From contig NZ_LGPC01000014.1 of assembly GCF_001431205.1 (NCBI RefSeq), positions 197,674-261,673 of the forward strand: a DNA stretch of 64,000 bases, given 5' to 3'. The notes under the pieces were generated by a model. The model was not told the origin of the DNA and ran no database searches. It worked only from the letters and a program-made list of their open reading frames with translations. The translations under genes and the position numbers were made by a program. This stretch comes from Staphylococcus sp. NAM3COL9. Lineage in GTDB: Bacteria > Bacillota > Bacilli > Staphylococcales > Staphylococcaceae. This document shows positions 10,806 to 19,913 of this stretch, piece by piece; position 1 is the stretch's first letter; the number at the start of each line of letters is the position of its first letter.

Positions 10806-13640
10806 TTATTTTACTGTATCTCTTTCTAGCACAGGTTTTAAGTATTGTCCTGTGTAACTTTCTTTTATTTCTGCAATTTGTTCTGGCGTGCCAGTAGCTA
10901 CAAGCATACCGCCACCATCGCCACCTTCTGGACCTAAGTCAATAATATGATCTGCCATTTTAATAACATCTAAATTATGCTCAATAATAACTACAGTATC
11001 ACCATTTTCCACTAATTTATTGAGTACTTTTAATAATCGACCAATATCATCAACATGCAAACCAGTAGTTGGTTCATCTAGTATATAGATAGAACGTCCC
11101 GTAGAACGTTTATGCAATTCAGAAGCGAGTTTAACACGTTGGGCTTCACCACCAGAAAGTGTAGTCGCTTGTTGACCCAGTGTGACGTATCCTAGTCCAA
11201 CATCAACTAATGTTTTCAATTTACGATGAATTTTAGGTACTTTTTCAAAGAAATCAGTCGCTTCTTCAGCTGTCATTGCTAAAATATCTGCAATGTTTTT
11301 ACCTTTATACGTGACCTCTAGTGTTTCTCTATTATATCTAGAACCACCACAAATTTCACATGGTACATACACATCTGGTAAAAAATACATTTCAATTTTT
11401 ATAATACCGTCACCTCTACAAGCTTCACAACGACCGCCTTTCACATTAAAGCTAAAACGCCCTTTAGTATATCCTCTTACTTTAGATTCGTTTGTTTGTG
11501 CGAAGATATCCCTAATATTATCGAACACGCCTGTATAGGTTGCTGGATTTGATCTCGGCGTTCGTCCAATTGGTGATTGATTAATATCGATTATACGTTC
11601 AAGTTGATCTATTCCTTGAATTTCGTCACAATCACCTGGTTTTACTTTTGATTTATTAATGTGTTTTGCTAATGATTTATACAGCACTTCGTTAACTAAC
11701 GTACTCTTACCTGAACCTGAAACACCTGTAACAACTGTCATTGTTGATAATGGGAAATCTACGTCGATATCTTTTAAGTTATTACTTCTTGCACCTTTAA
11801 CACTTACTTTTCGGTCAGTTATTTCACGTCGTTCCTCAGGTACTTCTATAAGTTTTTTACCACTTAAATATTGACCAGTTAGTGATTTTTTTTGATTCAT
11901 TACTTGTTTAGGTGTACCACTCGCGACAATTTCGCCACCATGTTCTCCTGCACCTGGGCCTACATCAACCAAATAATCAGCCGCACGCATTGTATCTTCA
12001 TCGTGTTCTACGACAATCAAAGTATTACCTAAATCACGCATTTCTTTTAATGTGCTTATGAGTCGATCATTATCTCGTTGGTGAAGACCGATAGAAGGCT
12101 CATCTAACACGTAAAGTACACCTGAAAGTCTAGAACCTATTTGTGTAGCAAGACGAATTCGTTGTGCTTCCCCACCTGATAACGATCCTGATGCACGATT
12201 AAGTGTTAAGTATTCTAAACCGACGTTATATAAAAATTCTAAACGTGAGTTAATTTCTTTTAATATTTGATCTGCAATTTTTCTATCTTGTTCTGACAAT
12301 TCAATGTGTTCATACATATGCAACGCATCTTTAATTGAATGTTCAACAACTTCTCCAATATTCCGACCAGAAACATATACAGATAATGCTTCACGACTTA
12401 AACGTTTACCATTACAAGTTTCACAAGGTAGCTCAGTCATATATTTACTCATCATCTCTCTAACAAGTTCAGATGGTGAATCATGGTAACGACGATTAAT
12501 ATTATTAAGCACACCTTCAAATTCCATTGTTCGTTTACGTGTTTGGCCATTACGTTGCTTGAATGTGAACTCAATTTCTTTGCCTTTAGAACCATTTAAA
12601 ATGATATCTTGTTGTCTATCTGTTAATTTTTTAAATGGTTTATCCATATTAATTTTATATACTTCACAAACACGATTTAATAATGTTGGATAAAAATCAG
12701 AACTTGAAGATTCCCAAGCTATGATTGTACCTTCATTTAAAGTTTTGTTTGTATCAGGAATCACCAAGTCTACATCTACCTTTAATTTCAATCCTAAACC
12801 ATCACATGTTGGACATGCGCCAAATGGGCTGTTAAAACTGAACATACGTGGCTCTAATTCACCAATTGAAAAACCACATATCGGACAAGCGTGGTTTTCT
12901 GAGAATTTTAATTCTTCTCCATCAATTATATCAACAATTAATGTACCTTCAGCAAGTCTAATCGCAGTTTCTATAGAATCAGCAAGACGTCCTTCAATTC
13001 CTGCTTTAACTACCAAGCGGTCTATTACCACTTCGATGGTATGGTTTTTATTTTTATCTAAATTTGGCACTTCGTTTACATCCATAATTTCGCCATCAAC
13101 ACGTACACGTACATAACCTTTTTTGCCAATGTCGTCTATGAGTTTTTCTTGTGCACCTTTTCTGTGAGAAATCACAGGAGCCAATAATTGGATTTTAGAA
13201 CGTTCTTCAAGTTGCATCACCTGGTCTACCATTTGTTGCACAGTTTGCGATTCTATTTCAATACCGTGATTGGGACAGTATGGTTTACCTACACGTGCGT
13301 ATAGCAACCGTATATAGTCGTATATTTCAGTTACTGTTGCTACAGTTGATCTTGGGTTCTTACTTGTAGTCTTTTGGTCAATTGATATGGCAGGTGATAA
13401 ACCTTCAATCGTATCAACATCAGGTTTATCCATTTGACCTAAAAATTGTCTTGCATAAGCACTTAATGACTCAACATATCTACGCTGCCCCTCAGCATAT
13501 ATTGTATCGAAGGCAAGTGAAGATTTTCCTGATCCAGAAAGCCCCGTCATCACGATGAGTTTATCTTTTGGTATTTCAATATCTACATCTTTTAAATTAT
13601 GGGCGCGAGCCCCTTTTACTACAATGGATGGTTGTTTCAT
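10806..13640 (-). CDS. uvrA: Excinuclease ABC subunit A
   Basis: UvrA is the ATP-dependent damage-recognition subunit of nucleotide excision repair and loads UvrB on lesions. The protein has two ABC ATPase modules (first P-loop GLSGSGKSS, second GVSGSGKST), two LSGGEAQR signatures and zinc-finger cysteines (CPICGF...CPTCDG and CEACRG...CEICGG). A GTG nine bases upstream (13649) is also in frame. I prefer the ATG at 13640 (944 residues) because AGAAGG is then about 9 nt away rather than overlapping. The gene starts at the end of uvrB, so the pair is an operon. Confidence 0.97.
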   Translation of the reverse strand: MKQPSIVVKGARAHNLKDVDIEIPKDKLIVMTGLSGSGKSSLAFDTIYAEGQRRYVESLSAYARQFLGQMDKPDVDTIEGLSPAISIDQKTTSKNPRSTVATVTEIYDYIRLLYARVGKPYCPNHGIEIESQTVQQMVDQVMQLEERSKIQLLAPVISHRKGAQEKLIDDIGKKGYVRVRVDGEIMDVNEVPNLDKNKNHTIEVVIDRLVVKAGIEGRLADSIETAIRLAEGTLIVDIIDGEELKFSENHACPICGFSIGELEPRMFSFNSPFGACPTCDGLGLKLKVDVDLVIPDTNKTLNEGTIIAWESSSSDFYPTLLNRVCEVYKINMDKPFKKLTDRQQDIILNGSKGKEIEFTFKQRNGQTRKRTMEFEGVLNNINRRYHDSPSELVREMMSKYMTELPCETCNGKRLSREALSVYVSGRNIGEVVEHSIKDALHMYEHIELSEQDRKIADQILKEINSRLEFLYNVGLEYLTLNRASGSLSGGEAQRIRLATQIGSRLSGVLYVLDEPSIGLHQRDNDRLISTLKEMRDLGNTLIVVEHDEDTMRAADYLVDVGPGAGEHGGEIVASGTPKQVMNQKKSLTGQYLSGKKLIEVPEERREITDRKVSVKGARSNNLKDIDVDFPLSTMTVVTGVSGSGKSTLVNEVLYKSLAKHINKSKVKPGDCDEIQGIDQLERIIDINQSPIGRTPRSNPATYTGVFDNIRDIFAQTNESKVRGYTKGRFSFNVKGGRCEACRGDGIIKIEMYFLPDVYVPCEICGGSRYNRETLEVTYKGKNIADILAMTAEEATDFFEKVPKIHRKLKTLVDVGLGYVTLGQQATTLSGGEAQRVKLASELHKRSTGRSIYILDEPTTGLHVDDIGRLLKVLNKLVENGDTVVIIEHNLDVIKMADHIIDLGPEGGDGGGMLVATGTPEQIAEIKESYTGQYLKPVLERDTVK

Positions 13641-13645
13641 ATTTG

Positions 13646-15628
13646 TCACCCTTCTGCTTTTAATTCAAACAACATATCTCTAAGCTCTGTTGCTTTTTCG
13701 AAATCTAAATCTTTAGCTGCTTGTTTCATTTCTTTTTCTATATTTGCGATTGTTTTTTGGCGTTCTTTTTTCGTCATTTTCTTAGGTACTTCAGTTTGTT
13801 GTTGTTCATTCGTTTCATCATTTTCGACTGTTGCACTAATAACATCATGAATTTTCTTATTAATCGTAGTAGGCGTAATATTATGTTTTTCATTATATGC
13901 TTTTTGAATTGTACGACGTCGCTCCGTCTCATCAATAGCATAACGCATGGAATCTGTAATCTTGTCACCATACATAATAACTTCACCACGACTATTTCGT
14001 GCTGCACGTCCACTCGTTTGAACAAGTGATCTATGTGAACGTAAGAAGCCTTCCTTATCAGCATCAAGAATAACAACAAGAGATACTTCTGGTATATCGA
14101 TACCCTCTCTTAATAAGTTAATTCCAACAATGACATCATATGTTCCCATACGTAAATCACGAATAATTTCTATACGCTCCAAAGTTTTAATTTCTGAATG
14201 TAGATAATTGACCTTAATGCCAGCTTCTTTCAAATAAGTCGTTAAATCTTCACTCATTTTTTTAGTTAATGTCGTAACTAGCACACGTTCATTACGTTCA
14301 ATGCGCTCATGAATTTCACTTATTAAATCGTCAATTTGATTTTCGGTTGGTCGCACTTCAATCTCAGGATCTAAAAGACCTGTTGGACGAATGATTTGTT
14401 GTACCATTTCATCTGTATGTTCTAACTCAAATGGACCAGGTGTGGCAGAGACATAAACGAGTTGATTGGTTTTTTCTTCGAATTCTTCAAATTTCAAAGG
14501 TCTATTATCTAAAGCGCTCGGCAAACGGAAACCATGATCTACAAGTACTTGTTTACGTGCACGGTCTCCATTATACATACCTCTAATCTGAGGTAATGTC
14601 ACATGTGATTCATCAACCATCACAAGCCAATCATCACCAAAATAGTCTAATAACGTATACGGCGTTGACCCCATGGGTCTTAGCGTTAAATGAACAGAGT
14701 AGTTTTCAATACCAGAACAAAAGCCCATTTCTCGCATCATTTCTAAATCATAATTCGTACGTTGTTCTAAACGTTGTGCCTCTAATAATTTATTTTCTGA
14801 GCGTAACTCTGTTAAGCGTTCTTCTAATTCATTTTCAATTCTTTGTATTGCAGATTTCATTTTTTCCTCACGTGTTACAAAGTGGGAAGCTGGGAAAATC
14901 ACAAAGTGATCGCGCTCTCTTAAAACTTCACCCGTTAAATAATTCACTTCACGGATACGATCGATTTCATCACCAAAAAATTCTACACGAATACACATTT
15001 CTTCTCTCGAAGCAGGAAAAATTTCAACTACATCTCCTCTTACACGAAATGTACCGCGTCTAAAATCAATATCATTTCTCGAATATTGAACATCTACTAA
15101 TTTTTTTAAAAGTTCACTTCTATCCATTTCCATACCAGCTCGAACACTGACTACTAAATCTCGATATTCTTCTGGATTACCTAAACCATATATACAACTG
15201 ACACTCGCAATAATAATGACATCATCTCTTTCAAAAAGTGAACTTGTCGCTGAATGTCGTAATTGGTCAATTTCATCATTTATTGAAGCATCTTTTTCAA
15301 TAAATGTATCAGTTGATGGTACATAAGCCTCTGGTTGATAGTAATCATAATAACTGACAAAGTATTCTACTCTGTTTTCTGGAAAGAATTCTTTAAACTC
15401 ACTATATAATTGCCCTGCTAATGTCTTATTATGTGCGATAATAAGTGTGGGTTTTCCTATTTGTTTAATAACATTACTCATCGTAAAAGTTTTACCTGTA
15501 CCTGTCGCACCGAGTAATGTTTGATGACGTTTGCCCTCATTGATGCCTTTAACTATTTTCTTTATCGCATCTGGTTGATCACCTTGAGGTGTAAAATCAG
15601 ATTGTAATTTAAATTGATGGTGTTCCAT
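13646..15628 (-). CDS. uvrB: Excinuclease ABC subunit B
   Basis: UvrB verifies DNA damage and recruits UvrC. The 660 residues contain Walker A GATGTGKT (about 40-47), the beta-hairpin region [21 protein letters not shown] that grips the non-damaged strand, helicase motifs including DESH, and a C-terminal UVR domain ([12 protein letters not shown]) that binds UvrC. The start is 11 nt after AGGAGG. It heads the uvrBA operon, whose promoter carries a LexA-type box, so it should be SOS-inducible. Confidence 0.98.
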   Translation of the reverse strand: MEHHQFKLQSDFTPQGDQPDAIKKIVKGINEGKRHQTLLGATGTGKTFTMSNVIKQIGKPTLIIAHNKTLAGQLYSEFKEFFPENRVEYFVSYYDYYQPEAYVPSTDTFIEKDASINDEIDQLRHSATSSLFERDDVIIIASVSCIYGLGNPEEYRDLVVSVRAGMEMDRSELLKKLVDVQYSRNDIDFRRGTFRVRGDVVEIFPASREEMCIRVEFFGDEIDRIREVNYLTGEVLRERDHFVIFPASHFVTREEKMKSAIQRIENELEERLTELRSENKLLEAQRLEQRTNYDLEMMREMGFCSGIENYSVHLTLRPMGSTPYTLLDYFGDDWLVMVDESHVTLPQIRGMYNGDRARKQVLVDHGFRLPSALDNRPLKFEEFEEKTNQLVYVSATPGPFELEHTDEMVQQIIRPTGLLDPEIEVRPTENQIDDLISEIHERIERNERVLVTTLTKKMSEDLTTYLKEAGIKVNYLHSEIKTLERIEIIRDLRMGTYDVIVGINLLREGIDIPEVSLVVILDADKEGFLRSHRSLVQTSGRAARNSRGEVIMYGDKITDSMRYAIDETERRRTIQKAYNEKHNITPTTINKKIHDVISATVENDETNEQQQTEVPKKMTKKERQKTIANIEKEMKQAAKDLDFEKATELRDMLFELKAEG

Positions 15629-15754
15629 AGTGACACATGCCTCCTATATAATTTCTAACGATACGAACATACCTGATGTGTCTATGTTTAAAATGTATTT
15701 ACCACTGTTGTTGTATGTCTGAATCAAGTTTGCAGATTCATATTCTCGTAACAT

Positions 15755-15796
15755 ATTTTAACAGATTTATAAATACAAAAGCAAACATTTGTTCGC
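15755..15796 (-). promoter_or_regulatory. uvrBA promoter with LexA (SOS) box
   Basis: On the minus strand the sequence at 15782-15795 reads CGAACAAATGTTTG, a match to the Gram-positive LexA box (CGAAC-N4-GTTYG/C). It overlaps the -35 element TTGCTT (15779-15784). An 18-bp spacer leads to -10 TAAAAT (15755-15760). The predicted leader is about 120 nt long. Confidence 0.85.
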
Positions 15797-15817
15797 TTTT
15801 TATCTTGCTATATATAA

Positions 15818-15850
15818 AGAAAAACAAACATAGTTCTGTCACCATGTTTG
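15818..15850 (-). terminator. Terminator of the HD hydrolase-csbA operon
   Basis: On the minus strand, CAAACAT pairs with ATGTTTG around a 12-nt loop and is followed by TTTTTC. It lies about 105 bp downstream of csbA and just before the uvrBA promoter. Confidence 0.7.
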
Positions 15851-15954
15851 CCTAAGTTGTATCTGTTTATCCTAAAATAAACTATATTGTTGAAGTTATA
15901 CAATTATAAAACGCTTATTTAACTATAGCAATTAAGTTGCTTAATACTTATTGC

Positions 15955-16185
15955 TTAGTCATCTTCTTTTTTATGAAATTCTAATTGATCGATAATAAGG
16001 TAACCAGCCAGCAACGAGGCGACATCTATAAAGATGATCCATTCACTATGAAAAAAACCTTTTTGAACGGATGCACCAATTATAATTAATGTTAAAATCG
16101 TTCCTACCCATTTACTTCGTGTTAGTACGCTGAAAAACACCACGAAAATACATGGAAAGAAGGATGCGAGCACATACCAAACCAT
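15955..16185 (-). CDS. csbA: CsbA-family small membrane protein
   Basis: This 76-residue protein has two to three hydrophobic segments and a charged C-terminus (EFHKKEDD). Length, composition and position next to uvrBA match CsbA of B. subtilis, where the gene is controlled by SigB. The function is unknown. It starts 5 bp after the HD hydrolase stop and is probably co-transcribed with it. I see no SigB promoter directly upstream. Confidence 0.8.
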   Translation of the reverse strand: MVWYVLASFFPCIFVVFFSVLTRSKWVGTILTLIIIGASVQKGFFHSEWIIFIDVASLLAGYLIIDQLEFHKKEDD

Positions 16186-16190
16186 TCACT

Positions 16191-16832
16191 TCACCCATTC
16201 CTATTATTTAAAATAGTCATTGTTGTTTCACGCAATTCTGATCTTGGAATGAATTTTTCCGTTAACATTTCAGGAATAATATTATCTATAAAATCTTGTA
16301 CCGAACTTAGATGATCAAATTGCATAATCGTTTCTAAGGACATCTCATATATTTCGAAAAATAGTTGTTCGGGGTTACGCTTTTGTATTTCTCCAAATGT
16401 TTCATATAATAAATCTATTTTGTCAGCTACAGAAAGTATCTGACCTTCTAATGAGTCATCTTTACCTTCTTGAAGTCTTTCTCGATATATATCTTGGTAA
16501 GCTTCTGGAATTTCTTCATTTATAAAATGATCTACCATCTCTTCCTCAACTTGTGAGAAGAGTTTTTTTAATTCGCCACTTGCATATTTAACTGGTGTTT
16601 TAATGTCACCTGTAAAAATTTCAGCAAAATCGTGATTTAGCGACTTTTCATATAAACTCTTCCAATCTACTTCATTACCATGGTATTCCTCTACTGTAGC
16701 CAAATATTGTGCAATTTTTGTCACCTTAAATGAATGCGCAGCGACATTATGCTCAAAGTATTTAAATTTTCCCGGTAATCTAATTAATTTTTCTAAATCA
16801 GACAAGCGTTTAAAATATTGATGTACTCCCAT
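16191..16832 (-). CDS. HD-domain phosphohydrolase (YfbR-like)
   Basis: This 213-residue protein has metal-binding HD-superfamily residues: His in HNVAAHSF (about residues 28-35) and NHDFAEIFTGDIKTPVKY (about 67-84). The pattern is that of YfbR-type 5'-deoxynucleotidases, which hydrolyse nucleoside monophosphates. The exact substrate cannot be read from the sequence. It starts 7 nt after AGGAGG and heads a two-gene operon with csbA. Confidence 0.85.
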   Translation of the reverse strand: MGVHQYFKRLSDLEKLIRLPGKFKYFEHNVAAHSFKVTKIAQYLATVEEYHGNEVDWKSLYEKSLNHDFAEIFTGDIKTPVKYASGELKKLFSQVEEEMVDHFINEEIPEAYQDIYRERLQEGKDDSLEGQILSVADKIDLLYETFGEIQKRNPEQLFFEIYEMSLETIMQFDHLSSVQDFIDNIIPEMLTEKFIPRSELRETTMTILNNRNG

Positions 16833-16862
16833 GACATCGCCTCCTAGTTTGTTTAATGAATG

Positions 16863-16891
16863 ATTATACTTAATTTTATAATATCATTCAA
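16863..16891 (-). promoter_or_regulatory. Promoter of the HD hydrolase-csbA operon
   Basis: On the minus strand, TTGAAT (16886-16891), a 17-bp spacer and TATAAT (16863-16868) lie about 30 bp before the start codon. Confidence 0.75.
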
Positions 16892-16940
16892 CAATAAAAA
16901 TGTCTTATCAATGTAATTGAATTTAACTAATTCAATTTAA

Positions 16941-17030
16941 AAGGTCTCTAGGACATAAATTCATATTTCAGCCTCCGTTGTTATTTTGGCAGTAATTGAC
17001 TGGACATATACTAAGAAATCTTATTAGAAA
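16941..17030 (+). repeat. Diverged copy of a staphylococcal intergenic repeat
   Basis: The stretch contains GGACATAAAT (16951-16960), GCCTCCGTTG (16971-16980) and TTGGCAGTAATTGACTG (16985-17001). The same blocks, in this order, occur in a dispersed non-coding repeat I know from S. aureus genomes (GGGACATAAATCAATG ... TTGGCAGTAGTTGACTG). The copy is degenerate and overlaps no gene. The rest of the 16892-17087 gap shows nothing else. The assignment rests on memory, not on alignment. Confidence 0.5.
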
Positions 17031-17087
17031 AATATTATTGTGCCATTACCTTATTAATGACATTTATTAACTGCAATGAGTTATAAA

Positions 17088-17125
17088 CATAGAACCACTC
17101 CAAAACATGCTGGAGTGGTTCTATG
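17088..17125 (-). terminator. Terminator of the LysM-CHAP gene
   Basis: A perfect 15-bp stem (CATAGAACCACTCCA and its complement) encloses an 8-nt loop. On the minus strand it is followed by a short T tract (TTTAT). Confidence 0.75.
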
Positions 17126-17238
17126 ATGTACCATTCATTATACTAAGCAAAACTCACCTCTAATATAATCTCACTATTAAACACCTTTTCTTTATCTATT
17201 TAGTTGATATTGTATGTATATTCCAGGTATATGATTGA

Positions 17239-18138
17239 CTAATGAATATAATTATATTCATTAGTGTTGTGAATCGTTCTATAAGATTTTTGTCCTACAC
17301 CTTGCCAATTCATTTCTGATACTACAATTGATCCATCTGGGTTTTTACGTTCTACAACACCTACATGGCCATAATTACCTGCATTACTTTGAAAAATCGC
17401 ACCCACTTCAGGTGTATGATTGACTTTGTAGCCACTATTACTCGCTGCTGAAGCCCAATTATTCGCGTTGCCCCAAAGGTTACCTACTGATTTCCCTAAT
17501 TGTTGGCGACGATCAAATGCATAGTATGTGCATTGTCCCCAATTATAATAATTACTACCATTTGAAGCTACTTGTGTTGGTTTATATTGATTAGAATACA
17601 TTTGTGTACTTTCATTTTGATTAATTGCTGCTTCTTTTTCTACGTAATCCCAGGTATGCTGTGTCGTCGGTACAAAGCGATTTAATATTACTGGAACATC
17701 ATTATCTTCTCTTGTTTCATTCTGTACTTGTTGCTCGTTAAAACTATTTTGAAATTGGTTGTTTAAATGTGCTGAACCCTTTTCAGATACTGCCACTAAT
17801 TGGCCTGGGTAAATAACTTCTCCTAGATTTGGGTTTAACTGATAAATTTGTTCTAAATTAAGCTGATATTTTCCGGCGATATTTAAAATCGTATCTCCTT
17901 GCTTTACTTCTACTATATCTTTGTCTGGAAGAATTAATTGTTCTCCTGCTTGTACAACTACTCTATCATTCAATTGATTTAATGACTGAATTTCATTTGT
18001 TGTTGTAGCAAATGCTTGCGCTATATCAGATAATTTAGCATCTTCTTTTACTGTGTGAATTTGGTCTGCTGATGCAATACCATTAAAGCCAAAAAACAAT
18101 GCTGCCGATGTTATAGAAAATGTTAATCCTTTCTTCAT
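17239..18138 (-). CDS. Secreted LysM-CHAP peptidoglycan hydrolase
   Basis: This 299-residue protein has a signal peptide (residues 1-25, likely cut near ASA-DQ) and two LysM wall-binding domains (about 27-71 and 76-117). A low-complexity linker (about 118-190) follows, then a C-terminal CHAP amidase/endopeptidase domain with Cys203 in GQCTYYAF and His258 in YGHVGVV. It belongs with the Sle1/SsaA-type hydrolases that cut peptidoglycan during growth and division. It is monocistronic, placed next to prfB as in S. aureus. A WalR box 75 bp upstream of the start indicates WalKR control. The exact bond cleaved is not predictable here. Confidence 0.93.
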   Translation of the reverse strand: MKKGLTFSITSAALFFGFNGIASADQIHTVKEDAKLSDIAQAFATTTNEIQSLNQLNDRVVVQAGEQLILPDKDIVEVKQGDTILNIAGKYQLNLEQIYQLNPNLGEVIYPGQLVAVSEKGSAHLNNQFQNSFNEQQVQNETREDNDVPVILNRFVPTTQHTWDYVEKEAAINQNESTQMYSNQYKPTQVASNGSNYYNWGQCTYYAFDRRQQLGKSVGNLWGNANNWASAASNSGYKVNHTPEVGAIFQSNAGNYGHVGVVERKNPDGSIVVSEMNWQGVGQKSYRTIHNTNEYNYIH

Positions 18139-18180
18139 TACATGTTCAACCCTTTACTGTCTTGAATTTTAATCAATCAT

Positions 18181-18229
18181 AATATAGCATAAAATATTTC
18201 CTCTTTTGCGATTGTTATTATACTGTAAT
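18181..18229 (-). promoter_or_regulatory. LysM-CHAP promoter with WalR box
   Basis: The plus strand at 18213-18229 reads TGTTAT-TATAC-TGTAAT, a perfect match to the WalR (YycF) consensus TGTWAH-N5-TGTWAH. On the minus strand an extended -10, TGCTATATT (18181-18189), has no good -35. The box would sit at about -39 to -55, which suits activation. The rest of the gap up to prfB (18230-18520) holds no recognisable element. Confidence 0.75.
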
Positions 18230-18520
18230 GCAATAGATAATTGAGGATAAATATGGGTTTGTTCCATTAGCTTAAATGGCGTTTAAAACCTTGCTATTAC
18301 GACCTTCCAAAGACCATACATAGACATCAGTTAAATCTAACATGTAATATTTAAAATTGCATTTTACATATTTTTTATTTATTTTTAAAATTTAATTTAA
18401 TCATGAGACACTTCAATTCACGCTGTAATTTCACGACTCTAACTGTTATTGTTTCCAAGTCATTTTATCCATGCGTATTCCATTCAACGCTTTAACGCTT
18501 TTAAATATTATTTACTGATT

Positions 18521-18562
18521 AAAAAAAGATCTCGTCACTAGTTTAAATACTAATGACAAGAT
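18521..18562 (-). terminator. Terminator of prfB
   Basis: On the minus strand, ATCTTGTCATTAGT pairs with ACTAGTGACGAGAT (two G-U) around a 6-nt loop and is followed by a T-run. Confidence 0.9.
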
Positions 18563-18579
18563 TTTTGATGAACATTTAC

Positions 18580-19696
18580 TTAACTTTCTGAATGCTCCAT
18601 TTGACTACGTAAGTATGCTTCTATAAATGGACTTATATCTCCATCCATAACTGCATCTACCTTACCTGATTCTTCATTTGTTCTATGATCTTTAACCATT
18701 GCATAAGGGTGGAAAACATAAGACCTTATTTGACTTCCCCAGCCAATTTCTTTTTGCTCACCACGAATTTCTGCCATTTCTTGCTCTTGTTCTTCAATTT
18801 TCAATTGATATAACTTAGCTTTCAATGTCTTCATTGCAGCTTCTCTGTTTTTAATTTGAGAACGCTCATTTTGGTTATTTACTACAATACCTGTAGGATG
18901 GTGGGTAATTCTAATTGCTGATTCTGTTTTATTAATATGTTGGCCGCCTGCGCCAGACGCCCTAAATGTATCAATATTAATATCATCAGGATTTATATCG
19001 ATTTCAATTTCTGTATTATTGAATTGTGGTATAACATCACAAGAAGCAAATGAAGTATGTCTACGTCCAGACGAATCAAACGGTGAAATACGGACAAGTC
19101 GATGCACGCCTTTTTCAGCTTTTAAATATCCATAAGCATTATGACCTTTAACGATTAATGTAACACTTTTAACGCCCGCTTCATCACCAGGTAGATAGTC
19201 TGCAATTTCAACTTTAAACCCTTTATGTTCACAATAGCGTTGATACATTCTTAAAAGCATGTTTGTCCAATCTTGTGATTCAGTACCGCCTGCGCCAGGA
19301 TGTAGTTCCATAATGGCATGGTTGGCATCATATGGACCATCAAGTAATAATTGTAGTTCAAATTTATCTAAGTTCTCTTTAAAATCTAATACGTTCTGTT
19401 CTAGATCTGATTTCATATCTTCATCATCATCGTCTAATAATAGTTCTCTTGTTGTTTCCATGTCTTCTATTTCAGATTCTAATCCTCGATACGCATTTAC
19501 GATTGTTTTTAAAACATTATTCTTATCAATAATTTCCTGTGCTTTATCTTGATCATCCCAAAAAGTAGGGTCAGTCATCATTTCTTCGTATTCATGAATA
19601 TTTGTCTCTTTTTCTTCTAAGTCAAAGAGACCCCCTAAGCTGCTCTAATTTTTCATTGTAAAAACCTATATTACGTTTAATTTCTGATAGTTCCAT
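18580..19696 (-). CDS. prfB: Peptide chain release factor 2 (programmed +1 frameshift)
   Basis: RF2 terminates translation at UGA and UAA. The gene has two frames. The first runs from ATG at 19696 for 24 codons to an in-frame TGA (19624-19622). The second resumes one base later at GAC (19623-19621) and runs to 18580, giving about 371 residues. The slip site reads AGGGGGTCTCTTTGAC: an internal Shine-Dalgarno, then CTT and TGAC, the classic autoregulatory RF2 frameshift. The main part contains the UGA-recognition SPF (ISPFDSSG) and the catalytic GGQ (GAGGQHINK). An ATG at 19581 is internal. The gene follows secA on the same strand, with the secA terminator between. Confidence 0.97.
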
Positions 19697-19849
19697 CAAT
19701 ACATCTCTCCTGTTATCGTACGATTGAAATACTACTATTAAATTATGTTATTTTATTCAATATATCTATTCTACAAAAGTTTGAGCCCTAATTACAACTT
19801 TGCCACTGTTTTTTATTTATCAAAACACGCTAACTTTAATTTTGATAAA

Positions 19850-19894
19850 TAAAAACCGGAAGTTGATATATAGTTTATCAAGGCTTCCGGTTTT
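19850..19894 (-). terminator. Terminator of secA
   Basis: On the minus strand, AAAACCGGAAG pairs with CTTCCGGTTTT, with an inner TTGATA/TATCAA stem. A T-rich tail follows. Confidence 0.9.
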
Positions 19895-19913
19895 ATTTAA
19901 AATCACTTTCAAA

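Noticed and set aside
13640-13649. Shared GGTGACAAATATGAAA at the starts of uvrA and the glycerate kinase gene as a common regulatory motif
   Set aside because: It is a ribosome binding site followed by ATG AAA in both cases, so the similarity is explained by translation start constraints.
13721-14029. Overlapping frames on both strands inside uvrB
   Set aside because: All lie within the conserved uvrB frame and have no independent start signals.
14596-15063. 155-codon plus-strand reading frame
   Set aside because: Antisense to uvrB, with low-complexity composition and no ribosome binding site.
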